Assembly (NCBI GenBank): GCA_030704615.1
Contig: CM060733.1
Location: 12,152,001 to 12,216,000 of the forward strand
DNA from: Takakia lepidozioides
Lineage: Eukaryota > Streptophyta > Takakiopsida > Takakiales > Takakiaceae
Reading direction: 5' to 3'
Length of the DNA: 64,000 bases
Part shown: piece by piece, positions 45,801-57,371 of the stretch
Position numbering within the stretch: the stretch's first letter is position 1
How the letters are laid out: every line of letters starts with the position of its first letter
Position numbers and translations under genes: made by a program
The notes under the pieces: model-generated
Told to the model about the DNA's origin: nothing
Seen by the model: the letters and a program-made list of their open reading frames with translations, nothing else
The model's database searches: none

Positions 45801-48800
45801 TCCTTTCCCTCTCTGCATCTGTTTTTTGTTCAAAGCTAGGCTCAGCATCCTGCGTTTAGTGCCGAGGTAGGTAGGCCCTTCAGATCGTCCTTAAGGTCCT
45901 TGCCCATGTCACAGACTGGAAACAAGTTCAGGGAGGTTTTATGCCTAACCTCATATTCATCAGACAGTCTTTACTTGCTTGCAAGAAACAGCATCGATTA
46001 TCTTAGGTCTCTGGTATTAGACATGCAATTCAACTGACCCCACCATCTGACCTTGAATTCATCGCGTCTAGAGCTTAAGGGAGGTATGCCAAACTGGCCT
46101 CGAACAGCCACATTCGCTGCTATAGAACATGCTGACATGCTTTCTTTGAGCACCCTGACCTGAAGGGATTCTAGAGACTTGGCATGGTTGGAATTGTTGA
46201 CCCACACACAGATGTGTACTCCAAGGCAGGCCTAATCACGTTGCAAAGCATTGTCCTTTTAACTTCAGTATTAATCCTTCTGCAGTGGAAAAATGTAGTG
46301 AGGAGAATGAATGTACTCAAACACACAGAGAGTGAGGGAGAGAGAGAGACCTGCTCTTCCCCAAGGTGTCCAGTCAAGTAATCCAAGAGAAGCTCTAGTT
46401 CAAGAGGATTTGTCCCAGGCCCTCCAATCCTCAGCCCCGACACAAAAGCGACAAACTTATCTTCTTCTGCTATCAACAAAATAAGCAAACCTCAATATGT
46501 CACAACTCGGCTCTATTGTGATGAACTTCACAATTCTAGCATTTTATTTCAAGTCACACTGCACTCAAGCAACTAAGCAAGAGAAAAAAATTGCACATGC
46601 ATGCATTCAATCATGACCTGACCTGACTTAAGAGAAGGCTGGATAGTTTGTGATGGCAACCCAGACTCCAAGATCTCCTGTACGAAAAACTCTCCGTCCT
46701 TCACTTCCTGGCCACAGACAGCCACCACCACCCCTGTGGCCACCATTGTCAAGATTGTGATGTGTAGATGCAGTTGTGCACTGGTTTTGCAAGGGTTGAG
46801 TATCCAGAGCAAAGCATCACAACGCAGCCGAAGTCGTGCACTTTGCTGCTAATATACCAAGTATATTGTAACTTCCAACATCACATACAATGGACAATGC
46901 AATGAAAGCAAAAAGTATTTATCCCTCTGCAAGAGAGAGAGAGAGAGAGAGAATGTACTCAGCCTTGTGGCCTTAGACCCCACGCCCAGTTTGGATGGAA
47001 ATATAGGGAATAGGCACCTTTGTGAGGGGCTCACTCCAGTAGTGTGACTTCCCTTCACATAAACAATTAGTTCAGGCTTTCCAGAGATCCTCAAGAAAGC
47101 CCTTCAAACAAGCATCAATCTACTGTGTGAGCAGCCCAAAAGTTAGACCACAACAGGGCCAGAGCTTTAGGCTCAGCCTTGAGATTCTAAAAGGTGGTGA
47201 ACAGAGATGGAGGAACTGTCATTCTCTGGTGATAATACCCTGGGCAATGTATCAGAAAATGGATACTCTGTTCACGTTGCCTGCACATCGGGCAAATACA
47301 ATCTCCTTTTCCTCTCTGCATCTGTATTTTGTTCAAAGGTAGGCTCCCCGGCCTGAGTTTAAACTTCAGGAGAGAGGGAGAGAGAGAGTCTTCCATGAAA
47401 ACTGTAATTCTAATAAAACCAACAAACCTTTCTGTAAATCTGCCATCTACTAACCCGTTATGCATGCAAGCCATGTGCCCCCTTACCAGTGACATACGAA
47501 GAAGGAGATATCGCATCTCCAATCAACTTGACACGGCCGCTGTCATCTTCCAGGATCACATAGTCGTCATTACGTGTGAACTTACTAGGAGTTTCTAGAG
47601 GCAATACAGATCGCTGCAAAGATCAATAGCACAACAATTCTCATAAACAAGAAGATGATACTGAAATGATGGTATATGAAGTCGGCAGACATTAAAGACC
47701 AGTGAGTCTATGTGAAATCAAACGTCCAACAAATCATTTCAATGCTCAGTTGGTCATAGCTAAAATGTCCTGGCATTGGCCCCCACCAGAAATATCAACT
47801 TGCACCTCAGATATTACGGGTAAAGGCAACATTTGGAAGAAGGGCTTAAGCATTGGGACCTCTTTTGAATATTCATCAAGAACTGAAGGCTTCAGCTGCA
47901 TGTGCTTGTAAAGTGTACCCACTACAATACATGCCGTACCTTCCTTCAAGTCCAGAATTTTGCAATCTGTCGGCAAAAGGCACCGAATCAGGGACCAAAT
48001 ATATTTTTGGGCATCATATCACTAGTTTTAAAAGCATCTCGCATATTCCAACTTCCAACTTATAGATCAAGAGGGTTCCTGAACATCTCCATTCAAGAAC
48101 ATGATATTCAATTCTGAAAAGGGTAGTGGGCTTTTCACTCCATGACCGTGGCTTCATTTTCCAGGAAAACTTGTTTCTTCTAACTCCATGTGACACGTGA
48201 CAATCTGGTCACTACATCCAGACAACTACATCCTCCGCCTCAAGCTGGTGAGATTTTAGAAGTGTTTGTTGCACAACTCAGAACCGCTGCTGAAAAGTAA
48301 GATATTGCATCCAGACACTTGTTCGACAAAAGATGAACCATAGCAGCTGCTAACCTGGAAGAGACGGCCACTGACTCTTTGCGAGGGGCAATAAAAACTG
48401 GCGGATGGTGAAAAGGCGAAAGAAATAAAGCTGACTGTACTGTTGGCCCTTGTATCTCTGCATACTCAAGCCAAATCTTTCATCCTGTTCAGACCCACCA
48501 TTCCAAGTCAGTTTAAAAGTTCTCATGGTTGGGTTGTGACACTGGCACCTAGTTGCTGTAGAGTTTTGGGGAACAAAAAAGCCTGGTCATAATGTAAGTG
48601 ATTGCTGACGTGTACACGTCCTAAGAGAATGAGGTAGCCCTAGTGAAAAAATTCTTGGCTCATCCTTCTTCGACACGTGAATTATTAGGACATCAATTCA
48701 CAGCACGTACATATGGAGGTGAAATGATTTATCTCAGAAAACGATGCACACCCTCAGCGATTCTGAACAGACAAGGAAGCTGAGAGACAAGATTGCTACT

Positions 48801-49328
48801 AGTTTCTTTCACTCTGATGCTCAAATTGAGAAAATTTATGGGGAGCATATCGGTAGCAAAGCTGTACATACTCTTTAACGGTCTAGACATGCACATTTGT
48901 CACTTGCAAACAGGAAATCAACGAGAATTCTGTATGTTTGAGCGCATGTGCGCGTATTTGTAGGCTTGTGTGCGTGTAGAAAGAGAGAAACACACAAGCA
49001 AAAAGAATTATTAGTTCCCGGAAGGCCTAGAGCGAGCGAGAGACATCCCTTCAACTATGCTGCCTTTGCTTTGTGGCGATAAACCGCAAGAGAAACATGA
49101 ACTCTGACTCAATCTAACGGACCTCAAAAGAGCACCAAAGTATGTAAAGCGGGGAAGCTGGTTCCACTGAAAGAACGAATTCAAAAACAATGCAGGAAAA
49201 AAAGCTTAGACCAAGGAAATACCTTCTGCGGCTGAACCTCTGAGCATAGAAGGTTAAAAAAAGCTTACATGAGAGACATATTCAGCGTGCTTTCGAGGCA
49301 GAACCCCGTGCTCCACCTCCATATCCAT
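42811..49328 (-). CDS. POLD2: DNA polymerase delta small subunit (POLD2), terminal exon not found
   Basis: POLD2 is the B-subunit scaffold of replicative polymerase delta. Thirteen exons join in phase: 49328-49269, 48484-48355, 47966-47860, 47613-47487, 46733-46623, 46469-46351, 44959-44876, 44473-44402, 44187-44116, 43850-43759, 43540-43413, 43167-43066 and 42878-42811. Landmarks in order are [158 protein letters not shown] and [15 protein letters not shown]. The inactive phosphoesterase fold of the family is covered. The last exon (expected to begin VNLR) was not found below 42811; the intron donor there is GTATGC. Exon 3's donor (GTCCCA) is weak. LINE fragments lie in introns 4 and 6. Confidence 0.93.
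45350..46290 (-). mobile_element. Non-LTR (LINE) retrotransposon 3' fragment in POLD2 intron 6
   Basis: Minus-strand frames read [57 protein letters not shown] then WWGQL, the region after the reverse-transcriptase domain. A zinc-binding motif follows: [20 protein letters not shown] (Cys-Cys-His-Cys). Stops and frame changes show it is dead. The catalytic RT core is absent (5' truncation, usual for LINEs). It lies in the same orientation as the host gene. Confidence 0.8.
46910..47375 (-). mobile_element. LINE 3' fragment in POLD2 intron 4
   Basis: It shares with the intron 6 fragment the motif [20 protein letters not shown], followed by [11 protein letters not shown] and CLFEGL. By eye it is the same family, and shorter. 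It contains GAGAGA microsatellites at 46929-46952. The orientation is the same as POLD2. Confidence 0.75.
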
Positions 49329-51180
49329 AAAGCGTCAGGACGAGACAAGAAAGAACGGGGCAGACTTGTGATGTCTAGCAGCCTATGAACCTTCACAAAT
49401 GTGTACATCTGGGATCTTGTACTACAGCCACAGCATTGCCAACAACATAGGGGCATCAGACATTCCACACAAAATCCCACACCAAAACCCTCGCATCGCA
49501 AAACCTCGCGAAACACAAAACGATTGAATCTTGTGAAGAGATTCGATGGCGGGAACCTGACGAGTACCTACGCAGTTCTTTTTTTTTTTTTTTGCAGAAA
49601 AGGGGAAGTAGCCCTTGAGATATATATATATTTTAATTAAGATTATTGAAGGGAAAATAGTTCTTTTTGTGTTTTTAATAATTATTAATATTTGTTATTT
49701 ATTGTAATTGGTCAGCAACCGCCCTATTGCCCTTGCTGCAGCAACCAAGGGACTTGTTTGCTGTGTGAGAAAGGAATTCACACACCTAAGTTACATTGTA
49801 GCCAACCAGCCTCAAGCCGTCACAAGTGAAAAAATGAGATATTGCACAAACCTCATACAGGAATAATGATGAGGGAGAAAAACCGGAGAGGCCATACTTC
49901 TCAGAATTTTAAAATAGCTGTAATCAGGACGCACAATGCATTGCTTGACCGCCAACCAGTGTTGCCAAAATCTAGACCACATTTGAAGCTAACCACACTC
50001 AACTTTGAGTCTCTCCAAAAAGTGCAGGGAAAAACTTTCTGTCATTGCCGCTAGGAAGTTCCAGCACTGTTAGATACACGTGCTCCAGGTTGCTACAGAA
50101 AAGTTCCATTGCATCACCATGGATGCATGTGACTGCCACAAATAGTTGAAAAACAGTTCCCATTCACACACGTGTCGCTGAAAGTCCTTCTCTTCACGTC
50201 TCTTTCATTTCTCTCCACCCCCTGGTCCCTCTTCTCTCTAGAACTCTTTTATGCCAAGATTCAAACCATGGTGAGCATAAACTCTGGGATAGGAGGTCAC
50301 CTAGAACTATGCCCAAGATATAGCCAATGTTCATTTGGACAGTGAATAAGCCAGTGCCAACATTGTCATATGTCTCTCAAGGAGCTAACTGCTATTTTTC
50401 GCAACAGCCCAAGATTCTGAGGTCCACCAGGGATACACTTTAGCAAAGCTCCAGAACAAAAGACATAGTAAGGAGCAAACTTGGAAGAGAAGGGTAACTT
50501 ACACTGCTATTACTAGAATTCATTGGATAGTTAAGGCAAGCCTATAAAATCCATGCTGTTCTGAAACAGTCGTTTTGTTATGTAGCCTTTTTTTGCCTTT
50601 CTTTTGGTCTCCAAGTGCCCTGTCGGTATTTTTCTGTATGTCGAAGAATCATCTTCCTCTGCAGTAAAACAGACCACCTTCCCCTCACCAACCTATTCTA
50701 AGAAACTAAAGCAAGAACATGAATGAATGATGAACGGAAAATTGGTGAAAATATGTGGCCCAATGCATTTTCCCATGCTGTATACTATGACTATCCCAGA
50801 AGGTCAAAGAGATCTGATCAGTTGCGGTCAAACTCTTTGATTGATTGCTGTTGGTCACACAAGGTAACAAGGGAACTCCACCACTTAATAGCCAGAAGGG
50901 ATGGATTATGCTCACAGCTCTGGACAAATGGTTGTACTGGCAACAAGTTAAGCTATATTTCCAATACATTACTGGAGCGACTGGGGGAACCGATCACTGA
51001 CTCCTAAGACACAGAAGAGAATGTACTCATGCCATCAGCAAACGGTGGCTTGCCATAGCCTTACGGCCATTGATCCTGCAGGAAACTAACCCTCCCGGAG
51101 CCTTTTGAGGGGTACGCACCCACCAGGGTTTAGCTTATCCCCGCAGCTCAGCTGCAGGTATATACTTATTTTCAATAAGG
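49329..51180. other. Intergenic region between POLD2 and the IGR-motif gene
   Basis: It would hold the POLD2 promoter, and possibly the unseen last exons of the IGR-motif gene. It includes a T-run at 49579-49593 and AT-rich DNA at 49620-49700. No domain was recognised. Confidence 0.45.
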
Positions 51181-51500
51181 TGTACACAAGAGACAATTGT
51201 CCGCATGCAAACTCGACAGCCTGGTTATTAAGGAGAATGTTGCATTAAAAAATGGAAGTGGGGACAACTGGTGGTACACCTATGTGACAAAGAGAATGTA
51301 CTTATAAAACATTGTCTGCCGTAGCCTTGTGGCCATTGACCCCGCGCCCAGTTTGAGCAGAACACAAAGGGACAGAAACTACCTTTGTCAACGGCTGATG
51401 CCGGTAGTATGACTTACCTAGTTTTCCAGATATCCTCTAGAAATCCCTTTACACAAGCATCAATCTGCTGTGTGTGATCTGCCCAATACCAAGGCCCCTT
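51181..51500 (-). mobile_element. Third LINE-like remnant
   Basis: The minus strand reads [13 protein letters not shown] and a diverged GYGRQCF segment, matching the tail of the LINE fragments at 45.4-45.6 kb and 47.0-47.1 kb. The zinc motif itself is missing. AGAGAATGTACT direct repeats near 51016 and 51290 flank similar DNA. Confidence 0.55.
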
Positions 51501-51710
51501 AGGGCAATTTGCCTAGAGATGATTAGTTTGTGAACGTCAGCAAAATGTATCTGAACTGTCCTGAAAAGGTTTCTCAGGAAAAGTGAAATCAATGTACTCC
51601 ATAAGAGTCATGCCTGAGTGTGAAGCTAAACCGAACCCAGCATAGTTCATCTTGTTAGAAACACCCTTCCCAGGCAGAAGGAGAGGGAATGGAACTGAAA
51701 GAGAGCTGAC

Positions 51711-52277
51711 CTGCTTGCAAGGGACACCTATCTCTTTAAGTTTGCTGGTTCTGGTCTGCAAGAGCGCTGGGAGTCCATCGACAGAATGAGCAACTTTGTC
51801 AGCATAATTTTCTACTCCCCGGCCGATTGCCTTCATGAAATCCTGAACTCCTATCTCTCCTGGTGCCCACCCCATCACAACATCACTAACTTACAACGTT
51901 CGTCCACCACACATGAATAAATCAAACCGTCCACTTACTTTCGGAGCGTCTTCCCCCCCCGGCCACAACTGCAAGAATCGCTTTCTTTCAGAACCCCTGT
52001 CTTTGCCAGACGCCGTCACCCCATCGCTAGGGCGCCGTCCCATTGTAACATTTCGTTCTGAATCCCCATCGCCCACAGGCAGGGTCTACAACAAACATAG
52101 AGCTTTCACTGTGAAAATGCATAACTCCGAGGGAAGCATCCCGACCAACAACTCTTGGGTGGGATTTTGAGATAAAAGAAGCGTACCGGAAGGCGCCTCT
52201 GCAGCAGAGGAAAAAGCAGAGTTGAAGAAGCGTGAGCAGACGCAGGTCGCCAGCCTTCTACTACTTCCCAACGCCAT
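51711..52277 (-). CDS. IGR-motif mitochondrial protein (mS41/FYV4-like), 5' part
   Basis: The IGR motif marks a small mitochondrial ribosome-associated protein. Three exons are proposed: 52277-52187 (MALGSSRRLATCVCSRFF, Arg/Ser-rich and hydroxylated like a mitochondrial presequence), 52057-51939 and 51842-51711. The last holds DFMKAIGRGVENYADKVAHS followed by LLQTRTSKLKEIGVPCKQ, the family core. It should continue with an RxxIxxWxEKYR-type exon, which I did not find before 49.3 kb; a LINE remnant lies where it might be. The acceptor of exon 2 is the weakest choice. It could be intact with a distant last exon, or truncated by the LINE. Confidence 0.7.
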
Positions 52278-52304
52278 ACCTCCTCCCTCTCCCAGCGCTG
52301 TTCG

Positions 52305-53160
52305 TTGTTTGTCTCTCTTCCACACCTCACCACACCCCCTAATAAATCCCACTCCTTAATCCTACTCCCCATGCTTAAACCCTCAAGAGGCAAAAAGAAT
52401 ATACCTGGGTCCGGTATACCCTGGTGGGTAACTGCCCAAACCCTATCATACATACCAGACTGGTATCATTTTGTCTGGCTTGGGCTGGGGCTTCTCAGGA
52501 TTCCTTCAAAGCAAAAGCTTCTTGATAAAAAGAAAAATCTTTTTCACATTCCGAGGCTCCCGAGATGAGTGTGGGTTTGCCAAGGTGACATTTGAGAGAG
52601 AGAGAGAGAGATTGATTGATTGTAGGGATTAATTAGACTGCTTGCCATAGGACTGCATTCCGTATCCTAGTATTGTTTCATCAATTGTCCTTTACGACAC
52701 CAGAAAGAGGGTCACCTTGGCAAAAGCTTGCATGTGGGTGCACGGATTGTGGTCTTGAGAGTGCACCTATGCAGTGATGGAGGCAATGAAAGCTGGGTGT
52801 GGTGTGGTCAGCAGTCACGCCCTCTCTGCGCGTTTATCCTCGCCCTCACTTCGGGTATTCTATGTTTTCAATCGGAGGTTGTGGAGTTCAGCATAACATC
52901 TATAGTACGGTTTAGGAGCGGATTCAGTCAGGATTTCAGGGCGAAGACTCCCACTGCTTGCATAAAAATGATGTTGTCAAACTTCGGACTTTTTTCGGAT
53001 TGTTGCTCCTTCCTCTTTTCTGAAGAAGCAAAAGTGATAGACTCAGTGGTTAAGGCGGGGAGGAAGTTCTAGAACTAATTGTGCTTACATGCGTGAAGTA
53101 CCTGCAGCTGTAGTTACTCTGGTTACAATATGTAATTGATAAAGATGATCCATTCATATA
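52305..53160. other. Divergent promoter region
   Basis: It lies between the minus-strand IGR gene and the plus-strand envelope-like gene. It includes a TACCAGACTGGTA palindrome at about 52449-52461 and a GAGAGA run at 52594-52610. The first exon of the plus-strand gene may lie here (a candidate ATG is at 52968), but this is not established. Confidence 0.4.
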
Positions 53161-53174
53161 CAACTGTAGGTGCA

Positions 53175-56100
53175 GGTCCACGCAAAAGGGGTGAGGAATT
53201 GGCGGGCACTATTAGCCCCGGTCCTAGTCGCAAAGCGCTATGCTCTTCTCGGAGCAGCATTGGAGCACTCATCTTGTGGTCGAGAAAGAAAGTATATATT
53301 GAAAGCTTCCGTGAAGTTGTACGCCTTGGGTGACAACATGCAACCTGCTTTTTCCTCCAATTCTGAAGGAGACAGTAAGGTATTCATTAATTCTTTTGTG
53401 AAAAGTCGTCAACTTTTGGCAATTTCATTGTTATGAAGGTGACTGAATCTTGTGATTTGGATCCTGGTAGGAATGCCCGAGTGGTGGTGATCTACACCAA
53501 ACCAGTGATCCTGCTTCCCAGCAAAGAGGTACACTGCAAGTGTGCATCATTAATGCTCACAGACTGTCGGCATGAATTATGACTTTTGCCTGAAGGTATG
53601 TTTCATCCGTCTTTTGAAGGTACAGGGATGTGAAAGTGGGGAACCCTGAGATGGTTGTGTTTGTACTTGGACAGGTGGGATATGGCAATGGTGGAGAGAA
53701 GGCATGGCAAAGAAGGTGGCTCAAAGAGAAGAGTAAATGTCTTTTGAGACGTCCATGTCTGTGTCTACAGTACCCTTGTACTTCATCTCTTCTTCCTCCC
53801 TCCCTGCCTATGCAGTCTATCAACAATATATCTCTAGAATTTGTTATTATTTATAATATTCTCCATGTGTTCTCAGACTGAGCACAAGGCTAGGTTGGAT
53901 TGTCTAGGGTCTGCAAGCCTATAAGAGAGCATTACACATGTAGAACTGATGAACTCCAGGTCATAACTTCACTAGGATTGGATATGCCTGCTTTTATTGC
54001 TTGAGCAGCAGATTGTAATTCCAATCTCTCCTCACATGATGGGCTACTACTTGGCAGGCTTACAAACCAGCTAACACAGTATGGACTAGCGGGAGTACTA
54101 TCATATGGGCTCCTCAACACAGTCTACTATCTCGTGGCCTTTTTATTTGTTTGGTACATGAACTAATACGGACTTTCATTGCTCTCTGTTGCAAAGGATT
54201 GTATTTGGTCTCACATCTGTTAGAAAGACCCGTGAGATTGAGTTGGGGACCAATCTACTTTCATGCACAAGGTTTAGTGGGCTTTGCTCAATATGGATGC
54301 AACATTGTAATTTCTCATGCCACGTAAAGCCTGTGGATTCTGGATTTGAACAATTTTGCAACACCTGTATTTCAACTTCACGTCTAAAAATTGTCTTGAC
54401 AGTCGGTGGTCTTGCATTTCAACTCCTGAACTATTATGATATTTTTTCCAGTTAATTCATTGGCATATTTGTCTCTACAGTGTATTTGCTAATCACTACG
54501 TTCATAAGTTAAATGGACCCCCTTATGACTTCAGGCTCATTTTTGCAGGGTTTATGGCCAGTCATAGCACAGCACATGATGAACATTCTCATCATGTTCT
54601 GTATCATGATTAGAGCGGGTAAATATTGTGACATGTCGAACTGAGTTTAAGGCTCAACTCACCCTCCTAATTGGGAAACCACAGAAAAATTGACTCTGCG
54701 TGCTATCCGAACAGGTTCTATGTAGCGCCTTCACCAGGTGGTCTTGGTTTTGCTCCAGCTGCTGAAAGGTAATTTTTTCTACATGGTGGAAATGTAGTGA
54801 TGTAGTCCACAAGTAGACTTGGGAGTCACTTTGCTTTTGTTGCTAAACTTATTGTAACATACACGAAGCTTACAGGTTTACAGTCTATATTGGTCTCCAT
54901 CTATGTGCATTTCTGTCATGTCTTCTACCCTTTGTCCCTCGTCTACCTCTGCCTCTCCCAGCCTCTATAGTGTGACATTGAGTGCATTTGCAGCCACGTG
55001 TATCACATTGGTGCTAAGGTAAAGGAGTCAAATAGCTGTGCTAGAGTTAGCATTCTGCTACATAGGAGGATGGAATTGCCAGCCGTTACATAAACATTCA
55101 ACAACCCCTAGCAGCGCCTCCTTGCTTGTGAGTTGTGAGCACCTCTGAAACAAATTTGTGCTCTGGTATAAACTGGTGGGTCGAACAGCTGGCTCCTGGA
55201 GCGTCCTCAACGGTGTGGCATAGCCAATGTTGACAAAGGAATGGGTGCATGGCTCACATGGTGGGGTGTGGTGTGTTGTTGTAAAGGCAGGTTTGTGAAA
55301 GTGTTTGCAATGGTGTGGGCGGGTAGCCAGGTCACAAAGCTGCCGCGGGCTGGTGGGTATGGCTCGATTGCTGCTCTCATCTTCGTTTATGTCTTGGAAC
55401 AGACTGCTAGTTGCTGCATCTTTGAGCGCAAATCAGAGATTTGTTTTTGTGCCTTTGAAAGCATTGAAGTGCCAAATGTTTGACTTATCAGAAGAATGCA
55501 GTGCAGGCTCTCAAAGGTCTAGTTAATATGCATGCCTGTCCTGCTGCATCAAAACAGATAAGTGATCAGTATGCGAAGTGAGCAGTTTGAGCTGTCTGTA
55601 AAATCAATTTGAATAAGTACCCGCAACTTGCTTATGTCAGTTGTGTTCGCTTCTTTCTATGGACATTTGCAGAGCATTGGCCTTAGCTCCGTTGGTGGAC
55701 AAAGGGTTGACGTTGTTCACAGTTCATTTTAATTTCAAATCACGACGCCAGGTACACTCATGTTTCCACTTGAAAGATTGTTGCAAGTCCTTCTGCCAAC
55801 CTATTCTGCGAGGGGTGTGGAGCATGTTGTGTGTATTTGGAGGGAGGGAGTGAAAGAGGGAAGGGAAAGGCAACAGGGGAGGGTATCCACGAGATTTATT
55901 GGCTTATCTTTACAGGAGGAGTTTGATCCTGTTCTACCTTTCCCTCCTTGGTTGAACTTGATGGAAAATAATGGATGAAAAAGTGACCAGGGAAGACTGA
56001 AATTTTATAAGGTGGCGTAAGTGCTTTTTTTTTTTTTAGTGTTTCAATTGATTATGGATGAAAGTAGATCTCTCTATTCATGAAAGCAGAAGCCATTCCG

Positions 56101-56328
56101 ACTAGCTGCTTGTTTCCTATTGCCTTGTGGCCTTGTTGGTGTATGCTCACACTAAGGCGTTGACTTTGTATAAGCTATCTGGACATCATCCTAGCTAACT
56201 GTGGAGGAACAAAATGTTTGACAATATCGTGCCTTCTGTGTCCTTTCCAGGCTTTTGGATCCATAGTGGCAGCCTGCTTTCTATTGGCCGCTCTGGTGTT
56301 TCTTGTTATTTCTACTCTCTGGGCATGA
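53175..56328 (+). CDS. Plant small membrane protein, chloroplast-envelope-like
   Basis: The reliable exons are 53620-53732 (VGNPEMVVFVLGQVGYGN and WQRRWLKEK), 54009-54153, 54715-54768, 55291-55356, 55673-55751 and 56251-56328. They join in phase from 53732 to the stop. The product has a hydrophobic segment (GLAGVLSYGLLNTVYYLVAF), then FYVAPSPGGLGFAPAAERFV, VFAMVWAGSQVTKLPRAGGA, LAPLVDKGLTLFTVHFNFKS and a last helix (SIVAACFLLAALVFLVISTL). I recall this architecture from a plant family assigned to the chloroplast inner envelope, with unknown biochemical role. An upstream exon near 53175-53390 (ALLAPVLVAKRYALLGAALE) resembles a transit peptide, but its phase to 53620 does not close. The start is therefore uncertain. 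Confidence 0.75.
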
Positions 56329-57371
56329 GGGCTCCTTGCAAGTCTATTATCTTCATGAAATTTTGTGCTCACAGCCTCCATGGTGTGTATCCACCATGAA
56401 GAAGCTACAGTGAATTTATGGTACGAGGATAGTGGCACTGAGGCTATTGTCCAGAGGAAGGGTTGTCTGCTGTCTGACACTCTTGAAACTTGATAGCTCA
56501 TCACGACTTCGCATCTGCAGGAGTTTTTATAGTGGTTGTTATGTATGGTTATTGCTGTATATTGTGACGGTGGTAGATGGACATGGGTGGTCCCCTAGGT
56601 TGCTGATGATGGCTACTCTGTAAGTTCATGAGGTGCAGCACCCTTACACTCACATATCAATGGTTTTGGTCACATTTACGCATGTCACTGGGGAACATGG
56701 GTGTCTTTCATTTTGGGAGCTGAATTCACTTCAACTCATCCTCCCAACCAGTTGTGAGATTGCCCTTGGCTGTGGACCAATAGCTGTATAATTTCAAGGT
56801 TCAGTCAAGAAAACCTGAGACATGGCCCTTGTCCACCTTGTACACTCATTACCGCCAGGCCACCAAAAATCACCAAAAATCACCAAATATTTCACCGGCT
56901 AATAATGAGGGGGCCAAAGGACAAATGCTTTTTCTTAGCAACAGGTATAACTCTATAAGACTTGCCTCTGCAAATTTTACAGGGAAGAAAATCAAAATGG
57001 AGCAAAATAACACTTGTAGAGGTAACATTCATCCAGATTTGACTACACTTCACAAACAAGCAAGCAACAACTGCCTCCACTAAAAAGCACATCAGAGAAC
57101 TTTGCAACTTCCATCTTCATTCAGTACTAACCGAACAGTTTTCAATGTCCTTGATTTGAATTTAGTTTATACACAAGGTACAGCTAATATGTGGGTCCAT
57201 ACTACTAGGCTTAATCCTCCAACTCTTAGATAGCTCCTTCAGGATTTTTCAATAGACCTGTACACTTGTATCAATGGGAGGAGTAGCTAATGGTAATGTA
57301 CAAAATCTCCACAAATTTGGCCAACAGGAGGAGGCACTTGCAATCTGCAACATGTTAATAGTAGAAAAATT
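56329..57371. other. Convergent 3' region
   Basis: It lies between the plus-strand envelope-like gene and the minus-strand CWH43 homologue. A triple CACCAAAAATCACCAAA repeat is present near 56861-56892. No coding region was recognised. Confidence 0.5.

Noticed and set aside
49579-49593. Poly(T) run as the tail of a minus-strand retroposed sequence
   Set aside because: No flanking duplication or tRNA/LINE-like body could be recognised beside it.
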